From Glaciecola blandensis (GTDB lineage: Bacteria > Pseudomonadota > Gammaproteobacteria > Enterobacterales > Alteromonadaceae), in the NCBI RefSeq assembly GCF_031846165.1, contig NZ_JAVRIE010000003.1, positions 186,001-250,000 on the forward strand: DNA of 64,000 bases, in the 5' to 3' direction. A program made the translations under genes and the position numbers. A model generated the notes under the pieces. That model was not told where the DNA came from, made no database searches, and worked only from the letters and a program-made list of their open reading frames with translations. Below are positions 9,297-18,790 of the stretch, one piece after another (positions within the stretch are counted from its first letter, which is position 1; every line of letters begins with the position of its first letter).

Positions 9297-10067
9297 ATGA
9301 TCCATTCTTCATCAGTGATAGCTGAATCTGCAAAAATCGGAAAGAACGTACAAATTGGACCGTTTTGCTACATAGGCGAAAATGTCGAAATTGGTGACAA
9401 TTGTGTCCTTACATCCCATGTTGTTGTAAAGGGCGATACCAAAATCGGTCGCAATAACGTGTTCTTTCAGTTTTGCTCTATCGGTGAAGATTGCCAAGAT
9501 AAAAAATATGCTGGTGAAACAACCTACCTAGAAATTGGTGACGATAACGTATTTCGTGAATCTTGCACTATCCACCGCGGTACGACGCAAGATCAAAGTA
9601 TCACCAAAATAGGCAACAGAAACTTGTTGATGGTGAATACTCACCTTGCACATGATTGCATGGTAGGTGACGACAACATTTTTGCCAATAACTGCACTGT
9701 AGCTGGCCACGTTCACGTCGGCAATCAAGTGATTCTGGGCGGCATGACAGCAGTTCACCAATTTTGTCACATCGGGTCTCACGCTTTTACTGGCGGCGGC
9801 GCAATTGTGTTAAAAGATGTTCCTCCATATGTCATGGTTAGCGGCATTAAGCACATTCCCCAAGGTATTAATAGCGAAGGCTTGCGACGCAGAGGCTTCA
9901 CTTCAGATAGCATTATGGCGATAAAACGCGCCTACAAAGTTATTTATCGAAATGGAAATACCACAGACCAAGCATTACCTTTACTCAACGAGATGGCAGA
10001 GACTCACGCAGAAGTGAAGATATTGGCTGATTTTGTTGCCAGTTCAAAACGCGGGATCGTGCGTTAA
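9297..10067 (+). CDS. lpxA: UDP-N-acetylglucosamine O-acyltransferase LpxA
   Basis: LpxA transfers a 3-hydroxyacyl chain from ACP to UDP-GlcNAc, the first step of lipid A synthesis, in the cytosol. The 256-residue chain is a left-handed beta-helix of hexapeptide repeats such as IGPFCYIGENVEIGDN. The catalytic base is His119 in THLAHDC, and the GGMTAVHQF block is present. The C-terminal helical region starts near EGLRRRGF. It begins one base after fabZ, so the two are surely cotranscribed, and lpxB follows. The next acyltransferase gene of the pathway, lpxD, is not in this cluster. Confidence 0.98.
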   Translation: MIHSSSVIAESAKIGKNVQIGPFCYIGENVEIGDNCVLTSHVVVKGDTKIGRNNVFFQFCSIGEDCQDKKYAGETTYLEIGDDNVFRESCTIHRGTTQDQSITKIGNRNLLMVNTHLAHDCMVGDDNIFANNCTVAGHVHVGNQVILGGMTAVHQFCHIGSHAFTGGGAIVLKDVPPYVMVSGIKHIPQGINSEGLRRRGFTSDSIMAIKRAYKVIYRNGNTTDQALPLLNEMAETHAEVKILADFVASSKRGIVR

Positions 10068-10097
10068 ATAGCAATTACTTGCAGGTCTAGTAAACCA

Positions 10098-11243
10098 ATG
10101 ACAACACAAAAACCGCTCAAAATTGGGATTGTGGCAGGCGAGCCCTCTGGCGATACGCTTGCTGCTGGTTTTATGGCGCAGTTACAAAAACGATATCCAG
10201 ATGCTATTTTTGAAGGTATCGGCGGTAAAAACCTAAAAGCGCTTGGTTTGCACTCTCTTTTCGACATGGAAGAACTGTCAGTCATGGGGCTTGTAGAAGT
10301 TTTAAAGCACCTTCCTCGTTTATTGCATATCAGAAAAACAGTGACCCAACACTTTATCGATAATCCGCCTGATATTTACATTGGCGTGGATGCGCCAGAC
10401 TTTAATCTAGGCGTGGAAACCAAACTAAAACAAAAGGGCATTAAAACAGTTCACTACGTCAGTCCAACTGTTTGGGCTTGGCGCGAGAAGCGTATTCATA
10501 AAATAGCCAAAGCCACGCATCTTGTGCTTGGTATTTTCCCTTTTGAAGCGGATATCTATAAGAAATATCAAGTGCCTTACCAATATGTTGGACATACCAT
10601 GGCAGACAGCATTGCCTTGGAGCCAAACCAACAAGTTATGCGAGAGCAATTTGGCCTCAGTTCTGAAGATCAAGTCCTAGCTATTCTTCCTGGTAGTCGA
10701 GCGAGAGAAGTGGATAGCCTTCTTCCTGATTTTATGGCTACGGCAGCCCTTGTTAAGCAAGATATACCAGAGCTTAAGGTAATGATTCCTGCAGCCAATG
10801 AGGCCAGAGAGAGACAGATAAAAGACTTACTCGTTTCCTTAGATACGAAGATGGAATCTATTGTCACAAGCTCCTCTGCTCGTGACGTCATGATAGCTTC
10901 AAATGCGGTATTACTTGCGTCAGGCACTGCGACTTTAGAGGCCATGTTGTGTAAAAAGCCAATGTTAGTCGCGTACAAGATGTCGAAGCTAACGCATATG
11001 ATCATGAAGCGTTTATATAAGCCAGATTACTTTTCTTTACCTAATATCCTCGCGAATGAAGAACTGGTTACCGAGTTGTTACAAGAAGATGTGAATCCTG
11101 AAAATATGGCCTCATATATTTCGGCCTTATTGAAATCAGACAACAGTGCACTCATAGCCCGATTTACAGACTTACACCGCAACCTGCAATTACATGCTGA
11201 TGAGCAGGCGGCGAAAGCGATTGCGGACCTGATTGAAGTATGA
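10098..11243 (+). CDS. lpxB: Lipid-A-disaccharide synthase LpxB
   Basis: This membrane-associated GT19 glycosyltransferase condenses UDP-2,3-diacylglucosamine with lipid X to form the lipid A disaccharide. The 381-residue protein shows the family blocks IGIVAGEPSGDTLAAGFM at the N terminus, VSPTVWAWREKR in the centre, and LPGSRAREVD followed by LASGTATLEAML towards the C terminus. It starts at ATG 10098, thirty bases after lpxA. Its last four bases overlap the rnhB start (ATGA), indicating coupled translation. Confidence 0.98.
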   Translation: MTTQKPLKIGIVAGEPSGDTLAAGFMAQLQKRYPDAIFEGIGGKNLKALGLHSLFDMEELSVMGLVEVLKHLPRLLHIRKTVTQHFIDNPPDIYIGVDAPDFNLGVETKLKQKGIKTVHYVSPTVWAWREKRIHKIAKATHLVLGIFPFEADIYKKYQVPYQYVGHTMADSIALEPNQQVMREQFGLSSEDQVLAILPGSRAREVDSLLPDFMATAALVKQDIPELKVMIPAANEARERQIKDLLVSLDTKMESIVTSSSARDVMIASNAVLLASGTATLEAMLCKKPMLVAYKMSKLTHMIMKRLYKPDYFSLPNILANEELVTELLQEDVNPENMASYISALLKSDNSALIARFTDLHRNLQLHADEQAAKAIADLIEV

Positions 11244-11884
11244 AAAAACAGCAAGATTTAGCTGCTCTGCAAACATCTTTGGCACCCTATAAATTCATTG
11301 CAGGCGTAGACGAAGTCGGACGCGGTCCCTTGGTGGGTGCCGTTGTTACAGCGGCGGTGATTTTAGACCCTAGTAAGCCCATTATCGGCCTAGCTGATTC
11401 CAAAAAGCTCAGCGAAAAAAAACGTACTGAATTATCCGCACTAATTAAACAAAACGCGTTATCATGGAGTATCGGAAGGGCAGAAGTTGAAGAGATAGAT
11501 CAACTTAATATTCTGCATGCCACGATGCTTGCAATGGAACGTGCCGTAGCGGGTCTGCATGTGCAACCCGAGCATGTGCTAGTCGACGGTAATCGTTGCC
11601 CTAACTGGTCTTATTCTTGCGATGCAGTAATAAAAGGCGATGCGCTTTTTCCGCAAATATCTGCAGCATCTATTATTGCCAAAGTTGCGCGAGATGAAGA
11701 GATGATTGCATTAGATCAGCGCTATCCGAACTATGGTTTTGCGGCCCATAAAGGCTATCCGACCAAAGCGCATTTAGCCGCATTAGATGAACATGGCCCA
11801 TTGTCATGTTACAGAACAAGTTTCAAGCCTGTGCAAAACGTGCTTTTACGTTGGCAAGGCGAATTACAGGATGAGGTAAAATAA
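11240..11884 (+). CDS. rnhB: Ribonuclease HII
   Basis: RNase HII nicks 5' of ribonucleotides embedded in DNA and removes RNA-DNA hybrids. The 214-residue protein has the signature AGVDEVGRGPLVGAVV with catalytic Asp24 and Glu25, DSKKLSEKKR, and the later acidic residue in VLVDGNRCP. The end has the usual KGYPTKAHLAALDEHGP segment. Its ATG overlaps the lpxB stop, and dnaE begins immediately after its stop codon. The lpxB-rnhB-dnaE linkage is common in proteobacteria. Confidence 0.98.
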   Translation: MKKQQDLAALQTSLAPYKFIAGVDEVGRGPLVGAVVTAAVILDPSKPIIGLADSKKLSEKKRTELSALIKQNALSWSIGRAEVEEIDQLNILHATMLAMERAVAGLHVQPEHVLVDGNRCPNWSYSCDAVIKGDALFPQISAASIIAKVARDEEMIALDQRYPNYGFAAHKGYPTKAHLAALDEHGPLSCYRTSFKPVQNVLLRWQGELQDEVK

Positions 11885-14800
11885 GTGTCAGCACCTTTTG
11901 TACACTTAAGAGTTCACAGTGACTTTTCAATGCAAGACGGTTTGAATAAAGTAAAACCGATCTTAGCAAAAACCAAGGCCTTAAATATGCCTGCGGTAGC
12001 CATCACTGACCAAATGAACATGTGTGGTCTGGTAAAGTTTTATTCCACTGCATTTGCGGAAGGTATTAAGCCGATTATTGGTTGCGATATCTGGTTGCTA
12101 TCTTCTCAATTCCCAGATGAAATAACCCGTTTAACTTTGTTGGCGAGAAGCCTTGAAGGTTACAAAAACATTACTGAAATCATTTCTAAGGCATACAAGC
12201 AAGGCCATGTACAGTACAAAGTAGTGGTTCGAGAAGAGTGGTTAGCTGAGCATGCTGAAGGGATAATTGTTCTGTCAGGAGCGCTCGCGGGCGATCTTGG
12301 TATTGCTCTTACTAAGAATAATACAGCAATAGCTGAGAATATTACGGCATTTTTCCAGAAGCATTTTCCCGATCATTATTATATTGAATTGATTCGAACA
12401 GGCCGCGATGGCGAAGAGGATTATATCCATCGTGCTGTAGAGTGGGCTGAGCAGCATGACTTGCCGGTGGTTGCCACTAACGAAGTGTGTTTTAACGATC
12501 ATGAGGGTTATGAGCCACACGAAGTGCGCGTTTGTATTAGTGAAGGTTATACATTAGAAGATAAACGACGTCCTAAGAGGCACAGTGACCAACAGTATTT
12601 GCGCAGTGCAGACGAAATGGTTGCGTTGTTTAGTGATATACCGTCGGCTATTGAGAATACGATCGAGATAGCCAAGCGTTGCAACGTTGAACTGACTTTA
12701 GGTGAGTACTTCTTGCCGCAGTTTCCAACTGGCGATATGACGACTGAAGACTTCCTAGTGAAGGTGTCTCGTGAAGGTTTAGAACGGCGTTTATTGAAGC
12801 TGTTCCCTGATGAAGACGAACGCAAAGAAAAGCGCCCTGAGTATGATGAGCGTTTAGAAATAGAATTGAAAGTAATCAACCAGATGGGTTTTCCTGGGTA
12901 TTTCTTGATCGTCATGGAGTTTATCCAATGGAGTAAAGACAACAATATCCCGGTCGGGCCTGGCCGTGGCTCTGGTGCTGGCTCCTTAGTGGCTTATGCA
13001 CTCGATATCACAGATCTTGACCCATTAGAGTTCGACCTTCTTTTTGAGCGATTCTTAAACCCTGAACGGGTATCTATGCCTGATTTTGATATCGATTTCT
13101 GCATGGATCGTCGTGATGAGGTGATCGATCATGTTGCTGATATTTATGGACGAGATGCAGTATCACAAATTATTACTTTTGGAACGATGGCGGCTAAAGC
13201 GGTTATTCGTGATGTCGGTCGCGTCTTAGGGCATCCCTATGGCTTTGTTGATCGAATCTCTAAACTCGTGCCACCCGATCCTGGCATGACGCTCGAGAAA
13301 GCCTTTGCTGTAGAACCTCGCTTGCCCGAGTTATATGATGCCGATGAAGAAGTTAAAGACCTGATAGATACTGCTCGAATACTTGAGGGCGTGACCCGAA
13401 ATGCAGGTAAACACGCTGGTGGTGTGGTTATTTCACCCACCACTATCACAGATTTTTCGCCCTTATACTGTGACGATACAGGTTCAAACCCAGTTACCCA
13501 ATTTGATAAAAACGATGTTGAAACTGCCGGCTTGGTGAAGTTTGATTTCTTGGGCCTGCGCACATTGACTATCATTCAATGGGCTATTGATATGGTAAAA
13601 GAGGTACAGGGCAAAGATATCGATATTACCCAAATTCCTCTTGTCGATGCGAAGAGTTTTAGAGTATTGCAAAACGCCGAGACAACAGCGGTTTTCCAGC
13701 TTGAATCCAGGGGGATGAAAGATCTGATTAACCGCCTGAAGCCAGATTGTTTTGAAGATATTATTGCTTTAGTTGCTTTGTTCCGCCCTGGTCCATTGCA
13801 ATCAGGCATGGTAGACAACTTCATCGACAGAAAACATGGCCGAGAAGCTATTTCTTATCCTGACGCTGAATATCAGCACGAATGTCTACAGGAAATCTTA
13901 GAGCCTACGTATGGCATTATTTTGTATCAAGAACAGGTGATGCAGATTGCTCAGGTTATGTCTGGCTATTCGCTCGGTGGTGCTGATTTGTTGCGTCGTG
14001 CGATGGGTAAGAAAAAGCCGGAAGAAATGGCAAAACAGCGAGCCTCATTTGAACAAGGTGCTGCAGACAATGGCATTGATCCCGACCTTTCTATTAAAAT
14101 CTTCGACTTGGTTGAGAAGTTTGCCGGTTATGGCTTTAACAAATCACACTCTGCTGCTTATGCACTGGTGTCCTACCAAACGCTTTGGTTGAAAGCACAC
14201 TATCCCGCAGAGTTCATGGCTGCTGTAATGTCAGCGGATATGGATAACACCGATAAAATTGTGACTTTGGTCGACGAATGTGGTCGCATGGGGCTAGATA
14301 TTCTGCCGCCAGATTTGAATGCAGGTCAGTATAAATTTACGGTAAATGCTGAAGGTCAGATTGTGTATGGTATTGGCGCGATTAAAGGGGTAGGTGAAGG
14401 CCCTGTCGAAGCAATTATCGAAGCAAGAGAACAACAAGGTCAATTTAAGGACCTGTTTGATTTTTGTGCGAAAGTGGATGTTAAGCGAGTCAACAAAAGG
14501 GTGCTTGAAAAATTAGTACTCAGTGGCGCAATGGACAACTTAGGTCCACATCGTGCGGCTTTAATGGCCAGTATTAAAGATGCGCTTGACGCAGCATCTC
14601 AACACGCAAAAGCAGAGTTGGCTGGGCAAGCCGATTTATTCGGGGTGCAGATTGAATCCGATGAAGATGTAAGCAATGCCTTTGCTAATGTGCCTGAATG
14701 GTCCGAGAAAGTCTGGTTAGATGGTGAAAAAGAAACCCTTGGACTATATTTAACCGGTCACCCGATCAATCAGTATATAAAAGAGATTAGACAATACTCA

Positions 14801-15349
14801 GATGGCCGCCTAGCAGATTTAACGCCAACGAATCGTGACCAGTTTGTTAGCACGGTAGGCCTTGTATTAGGCGTGAGAGTCATGACTAATAAAAAAGGTC
14901 GCCGATGGGGAATTGTGACATTAGACGATAAATCAGCCAGAATGGATGTCAGGTTTTACCCCGATATGTATGAGCAGTACGAATCGGTGCTTGTTTCAGA
15001 CAATTTATTGTGGGTTAAAGGACAGGTCAGCTTTGATGAATTTTCCGGTGGCAATACAATAAACGCTAAAGAAGTGTTAACGATTGTTCAAGCGCGAGCA
15101 AAATACGTCAAACAATTGAAAATTAGTATCCCAGAAAAGTTGTGTACTTTGTCAACAGTCGCTAAAGTGCAAGGTATTATGCAAGATTACAAAAATGGGA
15201 CGTGTCCTTTGCACATTCATGTAGAACATGAAGATGCAGAGGTAACCATTGCAGCAAATGCGCAATGGTACATTGAACCAGATGAACAATTACTAGTTGA
15301 ACTGCGCCATGTACTGGGCAGTGAACGCGTTAACTTAGAATTTAATTAA
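11885..15349 (+). CDS. dnaE: DNA polymerase III alpha subunit
   Basis: This is the catalytic subunit of the replicative polymerase. The 1154-residue, C-family protein has an N-terminal PHP domain (from VHLRVHSDFSMQDG), the palm with catalytic acids Asp402 and Asp404 in PDFDIDF, a GSGAGSLVAYAL segment just before it, the helix-hairpin-helix region around residues 840-900, an OB fold near residues 990-1070 and the tau-binding tail. It starts at GTG 11885, directly abutting the rnhB stop. Length and residues are those of a normal E. coli-type DnaE. Confidence 0.99.
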   Translation: MSAPFVHLRVHSDFSMQDGLNKVKPILAKTKALNMPAVAITDQMNMCGLVKFYSTAFAEGIKPIIGCDIWLLSSQFPDEITRLTLLARSLEGYKNITEIISKAYKQGHVQYKVVVREEWLAEHAEGIIVLSGALAGDLGIALTKNNTAIAENITAFFQKHFPDHYYIELIRTGRDGEEDYIHRAVEWAEQHDLPVVATNEVCFNDHEGYEPHEVRVCISEGYTLEDKRRPKRHSDQQYLRSADEMVALFSDIPSAIENTIEIAKRCNVELTLGEYFLPQFPTGDMTTEDFLVKVSREGLERRLLKLFPDEDERKEKRPEYDERLEIELKVINQMGFPGYFLIVMEFIQWSKDNNIPVGPGRGSGAGSLVAYALDITDLDPLEFDLLFERFLNPERVSMPDFDIDFCMDRRDEVIDHVADIYGRDAVSQIITFGTMAAKAVIRDVGRVLGHPYGFVDRISKLVPPDPGMTLEKAFAVEPRLPELYDADEEVKDLIDTARILEGVTRNAGKHAGGVVISPTTITDFSPLYCDDTGSNPVTQFDKNDVETAGLVKFDFLGLRTLTIIQWAIDMVKEVQGKDIDITQIPLVDAKSFRVLQNAETTAVFQLESRGMKDLINRLKPDCFEDIIALVALFRPGPLQSGMVDNFIDRKHGREAISYPDAEYQHECLQEILEPTYGIILYQEQVMQIAQVMSGYSLGGADLLRRAMGKKKPEEMAKQRASFEQGAADNGIDPDLSIKIFDLVEKFAGYGFNKSHSAAYALVSYQTLWLKAHYPAEFMAAVMSADMDNTDKIVTLVDECGRMGLDILPPDLNAGQYKFTVNAEGQIVYGIGAIKGVGEGPVEAIIEAREQQGQFKDLFDFCAKVDVKRVNKRVLEKLVLSGAMDNLGPHRAALMASIKDALDAASQHAKAELAGQADLFGVQIESDEDVSNAFANVPEWSEKVWLDGEKETLGLYLTGHPINQYIKEIRQYSDGRLADLTPTNRDQFVSTVGLVLGVRVMTNKKGRRWGIVTLDDKSARMDVRFYPDMYEQYESVLVSDNLLWVKGQVSFDEFSGGNTINAKEVLTIVQARAKYVKQLKISIPEKLCTLSTVAKVQGIMQDYKNGTCPLHIHVEHEDAEVTIAANAQWYIEPDEQLLVELRHVLGSERVNLEFN

Positions 15350-15397
15350 AAGTATTGTAGCCATTAGGCAATGCTTTATAAGGTGTTAGGATAAAAC

Positions 15398-16354
15398 ATG
15401 ACAGGACATTTTTTGGATTTCGAAAAGCCGATTGCAGAGCTAGAAGCCAAAATAGAAGAGTTGCGCATTGTTAACCAAGGCGGCGAATTCGATGTGAGCA
15501 TTGAAGAGGCGATTGGAAAACTGAAAGAAAAATGTGCAGAACAGACAAAGAAAATCTTTTCTAACCTAGGGGCTTGGCAAATTTCTCAAATTGCTCGTCA
15601 TCCAATGCGCCCTTATACCCAAGATTATATCAATAAAATGTTGAATGAGTTTGACGAGCTAGCGGGTGACCGAGCTTATGCAGACGACAAAGCAATTATT
15701 GGCGGCTTGGCGAAGCTTGATGATGTACCTGTCATGGTTATTGGTCATCAAAAAGGCCGAGATACACAAGAAAAGATCAAACGAAATTTTGGTATGCCAA
15801 AGCCAGAAGGCTACCGTAAAGCCTTGCGTCTTATGCGCATGGCCGAGCGCTTTAAATTACCCATTATTACTTTCATTGACACCCCAGGTGCCTATCCTGG
15901 TGTCGGCGCTGAAGAGCGTGGACAAAGCGAAGCAATTGCGATGAACCTAAAAGTGATGGCCGAGTTGACTGTACCGATTATCTGTACTGTTATTGGTGAA
16001 GGTGGTTCTGGAGGTGCTTTGGCTATTGGTGTTGGTGATAGAGTAAATATGTTGCAATACAGTACTTACTCGGTTATCTCGCCAGAAGGCTGCGCTTCGA
16101 TTTTATGGAAGAGTGCCGACAAAGCGTCTGTTGCTGCTGAAGCAATGGGTGTAACCGCACCACAAATTAAAGAGTTGGGTCTAATCAATACCATTGTCGA
16201 AGAGCCTCTAGGTGCAGCGCATCGCGATCATGATGGTATGGCGGCTAATTTGAAAGCAGTGCTCAAGCAACAATTGGCACAACTTCAGACTTTGCCAACA
16301 GAAACGCTTTTAGAAGAACGCTACGAACGATTAATGTCGTTCGGGTATTGTTAA
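15398..16354 (+). CDS. accA: Acetyl-CoA carboxylase carboxyltransferase subunit alpha
   Basis: With AccD, this subunit transfers CO2 from biotin-BCCP to acetyl-CoA, making malonyl-CoA for fatty-acid synthesis. The 318-residue protein begins with the helical MTGHFLDFEKPIAELEAKI region and contains the carboxyltransferase blocks NFGMPKPEGYRKALRLM, IDTPGAYPG and GEGGSGGALAIG. It starts at ATG 15398, preceded by TTAGGATAAAAC. The position between dnaE and tilS is conserved. It lies in the same transcription direction as fabZ. Confidence 0.98.
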   Translation: MTGHFLDFEKPIAELEAKIEELRIVNQGGEFDVSIEEAIGKLKEKCAEQTKKIFSNLGAWQISQIARHPMRPYTQDYINKMLNEFDELAGDRAYADDKAIIGGLAKLDDVPVMVIGHQKGRDTQEKIKRNFGMPKPEGYRKALRLMRMAERFKLPIITFIDTPGAYPGVGAEERGQSEAIAMNLKVMAELTVPIICTVIGEGGSGGALAIGVGDRVNMLQYSTYSVISPEGCASILWKSADKASVAAEAMGVTAPQIKELGLINTIVEEPLGAAHRDHDGMAANLKAVLKQQLAQLQTLPTETLLEERYERLMSFGYC

Positions 16355-16408
16355 ACGATCCTTCTATGACATCGAATATGACTCAAGTAGGCTAGGGAGC
16401 TAAACGCC

Positions 16409-17797
16409 ATGTCTTCTTTGAGTCATATCGAAAGCGTCCTTGCTGACTTTCTATTCGGCAAACTTCACCATAAACCACAAGATATCACTGTCGCCCTAAG
16501 TGGTGGTGTTGATTCTGTCGTCTTGCTATACGCCTGCTGCAAATTAAAACAAACAAACCCGCAGATAAACATAGCCGCAATTCATATTCATCATGGTATC
16601 AGTGCCAATGCAGATGATTGGTTAGATTTCTGTACAAAGCTTTGTAATGACTTATCGGTTTCATTGCAAACTGCGCATGTGAGCGTTCAGAAGCAGCCTC
16701 GAAAAAGTTTAGAGTCACTTGCTCGTGACGCACGTTACGCGGCAATTAATCAACTCGCGAAGCCTGGAACGATAGTGCTCCTTGCGCAACATGAAGATGA
16801 TCAGGCTGAAACGGTATTACTTCAACTGAAGCGCGGGGCAGGACCAAAGGGGCTCAGCGGAATGGCTGAGGCCTTCACCTTCACTCTGTCACGTGATGGA
16901 CTTACTGTAAATACCTTAGAGACCGCTCAGAATTCACCTAACTCAGTACAGTACGCTCGTCCTTGGCTAAACAATGGTGTGTCGAAATCCCATATTTTAG
17001 ATTATGCACAGGCTGCAGGTTTAGAATGGGTAGAGGATGAATCAAATCAGGATATCTCATACGACCGTAATTTTTTGCGCCAAAAGCTGATGCCTTTACT
17101 AACAGAGAAGTGGCCTCAAATTACTCATACGATTGCGCGCAGCGCTCAGCACTGTGCGAGTCAAACTGAACTAGTCGAAGCAATGGCAGCAGAGGCTCTT
17201 TCAAATGTGTTGAGTGAAGAGGGAGGACTGCAATGTCGAGCCCTATTGGTCTTACCTATTGCGATGCAAAGAGAAGTGCTGCGCCTTTGGTTATCTCGTT
17301 TTTTGAGTCAAAGCCCTAGCGCAATGCAAGTGACAGAGATCCTGAAATTAGCACAAGCCAATGAAGATAAAAATGGAAAAGTGCTGTTAAAAACGCATCA
17401 ATGCAGACGTGATCGCATGATACTACTCATGATTGCTAATCATGAGATCATTGAGCAAGCGCTACCCACACTGCATTTGTCCGTTGTAGACTTAAAAAAA
17501 GAAGATAAACAAGTGGGGGATCTACGCTTTTCGATTCAGGAAAACACCTTGATGATTGCTTACCTTTCCTTTGCACGAACTGGCAGTGATTCACAAACCT
17601 GGCACCTTGAGTTACCTGTGACAAGTACCAAAGTAACAGTGAGTTATGGCGACTTATCTCGCCGCTTTAAACCAAATGCTCAACGTCCGAGTAAAACGCT
17701 GAAAGCATGGATGAAAGAAGCCAAAGTGCCAGAATGGCAGCGACTAGGTGTGCCGATTGTCGAATTTGACGGAGATATAGCGGCTATCCTTTTATAA
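16409..17797 (+). CDS. tilS: tRNA(Ile)-lysidine synthase
   Basis: TilS attaches lysine to C34 of tRNA-Ile(CAU), switching its decoding from AUG to AUA. The 462-residue protein has the N-type ATP pyrophosphatase P-loop SGGVDSVVLLY near residue 32, IHIHHGIS, and LLAQHEDDQAETVLLQLKRG. Two C-terminal substrate-binding domains follow, including RRFKPNAQRPSKTLKAWM. It starts at ATG 16409, preceded by CTAGGGAGC. It is the last gene of the conserved run; a 132-base gap separates it from an unrelated small-gene group. Confidence 0.95.
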   Translation: MSSLSHIESVLADFLFGKLHHKPQDITVALSGGVDSVVLLYACCKLKQTNPQINIAAIHIHHGISANADDWLDFCTKLCNDLSVSLQTAHVSVQKQPRKSLESLARDARYAAINQLAKPGTIVLLAQHEDDQAETVLLQLKRGAGPKGLSGMAEAFTFTLSRDGLTVNTLETAQNSPNSVQYARPWLNNGVSKSHILDYAQAAGLEWVEDESNQDISYDRNFLRQKLMPLLTEKWPQITHTIARSAQHCASQTELVEAMAAEALSNVLSEEGGLQCRALLVLPIAMQREVLRLWLSRFLSQSPSAMQVTEILKLAQANEDKNGKVLLKTHQCRRDRMILLMIANHEIIEQALPTLHLSVVDLKKEDKQVGDLRFSIQENTLMIAYLSFARTGSDSQTWHLELPVTSTKVTVSYGDLSRRFKPNAQRPSKTLKAWMKEAKVPEWQRLGVPIVEFDGDIAAILL

Positions 17798-17885
17798 AGC
17801 CCTCTTGTCCCTACATCATTGAAAATTAGCACATAATTTTCGATTGAATAATCTCGGCATATATGGGTAACATAGGCTGTCTTAG

Positions 17886-17904
17886 TTTGTTTACACTAAA
17901 CAAA
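17886..17904. repeat. Short inverted repeat upstream of the DUF4177 gene
   Basis: TTTGTTT and AAACAAA face each other across five bases, 25 bases upstream of the next start codon. Neither strand has a T tract after it, so it looks more like a protein-binding site than a terminator. No regulator is identified. Confidence 0.35.
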
Positions 17905-17929
17905 ACGACAATCAAAAAGGAAGATGTAA

Positions 17930-18154
17930 ATGATAAAGTACGATGAATATAAAGTGATTCACGTTGTTGAAGGCGGTTGCGGTACAATTTTCTTAGGCTC
18001 AAGTGGCTTACCCTTAAAAAAACTTGAATCAACTTTAAATGCTGAAGCCGCTGACGGCTGGCAGTTGGTTTTCCAAGTTGTTGAAAACAAGCGTTTCATG
18101 CTTTTCTGGAGTAGAGAGGCAGTGATCTTAACTTTAGGTCGTTCGAATGCTTAA
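17930..18154 (+). CDS. DUF4177-like small protein
   Basis: This 74-residue soluble protein resembles DUF4177 proteins. The pattern EYKVIHVVEGGCG, IFLGSSGLPLKKLESTLN, ADGWQLVFQVVENKRF and the ending ILTLGR is what I recognise. The family has no established biochemical role; it forms a small alpha/beta fold. It starts at ATG 17930 with an AAGGAAG ribosome site six bases upstream. Its last eight bases overlap the start of the YidD-like gene, so the two are translationally linked. Family assignment is from memory of the motif, not from a search. Confidence 0.75.
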   Translation: MIKYDEYKVIHVVEGGCGTIFLGSSGLPLKKLESTLNAEAADGWQLVFQVVENKRFMLFWSREAVILTLGRSNA

Positions 18155-18371
18155 GCAAGCTGCTTTGAGTGCCATTCGCTGGTATCAGCGAATGGGGGGC
18201 TCGAAGCAATTGTTTCGTATTGAATGCAACTTCACCCCCACTTGTTCCGAATATACGCATCAAGCAATATCGAAATATGGGGTGATGAAGGGCACCAAAT
18301 TAGGTTGGCAACGCATTAGACGGTGCTCAGATCCAGACTGTATTTGTATCAAGCCAGATCCTTTAAAATAA
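18147..18371 (+). CDS. YidD-like membrane protein insertion factor
   Basis: YidD proteins assist YidC-dependent insertion of inner-membrane proteins and normally sit next to rnpA and yidC. This 74-residue copy has the family core: AIRWYQRMGG, then CNFTPTCSEYTHQAI, KYGVMKGTKLGWQRIRRC. It lacks the usual HPxxxGGxDPVP tail, ending instead in CSDPDCICIKPDPLK with extra cysteines. Its location away from rpmH-rnpA and its altered tail suggest a divergent paralogue. It overlaps the DUF4177 gene by eight bases. Confidence 0.75.
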   Translation: MLKQAALSAIRWYQRMGGSKQLFRIECNFTPTCSEYTHQAISKYGVMKGTKLGWQRIRRCSDPDCICIKPDPLK

Positions 18372-18391
18372 TTACTATTAGGCCACTACTC

Positions 18392-18790
18392 ATGAACATG
18401 GAAGAACTCAAAGCAGAAGAGAATAGTCTACGCAACAATGTGGCAGAGTTGCATCCTGAAGATAAGAAGCTTTACTACCAAATTGAACAAAAATTAGTGA
18501 AAGATCCAGATACCTATGCAGTACTAAATTGGTTTTTACCAGCAGGTATTCATCACTTTTATTTAGGTAAAACAGGACGTGGCCTACTTAACCTTGTCGT
18601 GATGCTTATAGGTTTAGCGACCATATCAACAATCGGTATTTTCATCATTATACTCGTCGTGTTGATTGAGCTTCCACAGCTATTTAGAAGCCAGCAAATT
18701 GTTTATGAATATAATAACAATGTAATGAAACAAGCATTGGCAGAAGTTTACGATCAGAGTAGCCATATTGAATTCGAACCAAGACGCTAA
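18392..18790 (+). CDS. TM2-domain-like membrane protein
   Basis: The 132-residue protein has a charged N-terminal part followed by WFLPAGIHHFYLGKTGRGLLN and two hydrophobic helices (about residues 65-98), the pattern of a TM2 domain with its G-x-H-x-F-Y-L-G motif. A charged C-terminal helix follows. I start it at ATG 18392; ATG 18398 is equally possible, and the more upstream in-frame ATG at 18323 lies in the YidD-like gene and adds an atypical basic stretch. It overlaps the next gene by 23 bases. The function of such proteins is not known. Confidence 0.65.
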   Translation: MNMEELKAEENSLRNNVAELHPEDKKLYYQIEQKLVKDPDTYAVLNWFLPAGIHHFYLGKTGRGLLNLVVMLIGLATISTIGIFIIILVVLIELPQLFRSQQIVYEYNNNVMKQALAEVYDQSSHIEFEPRR

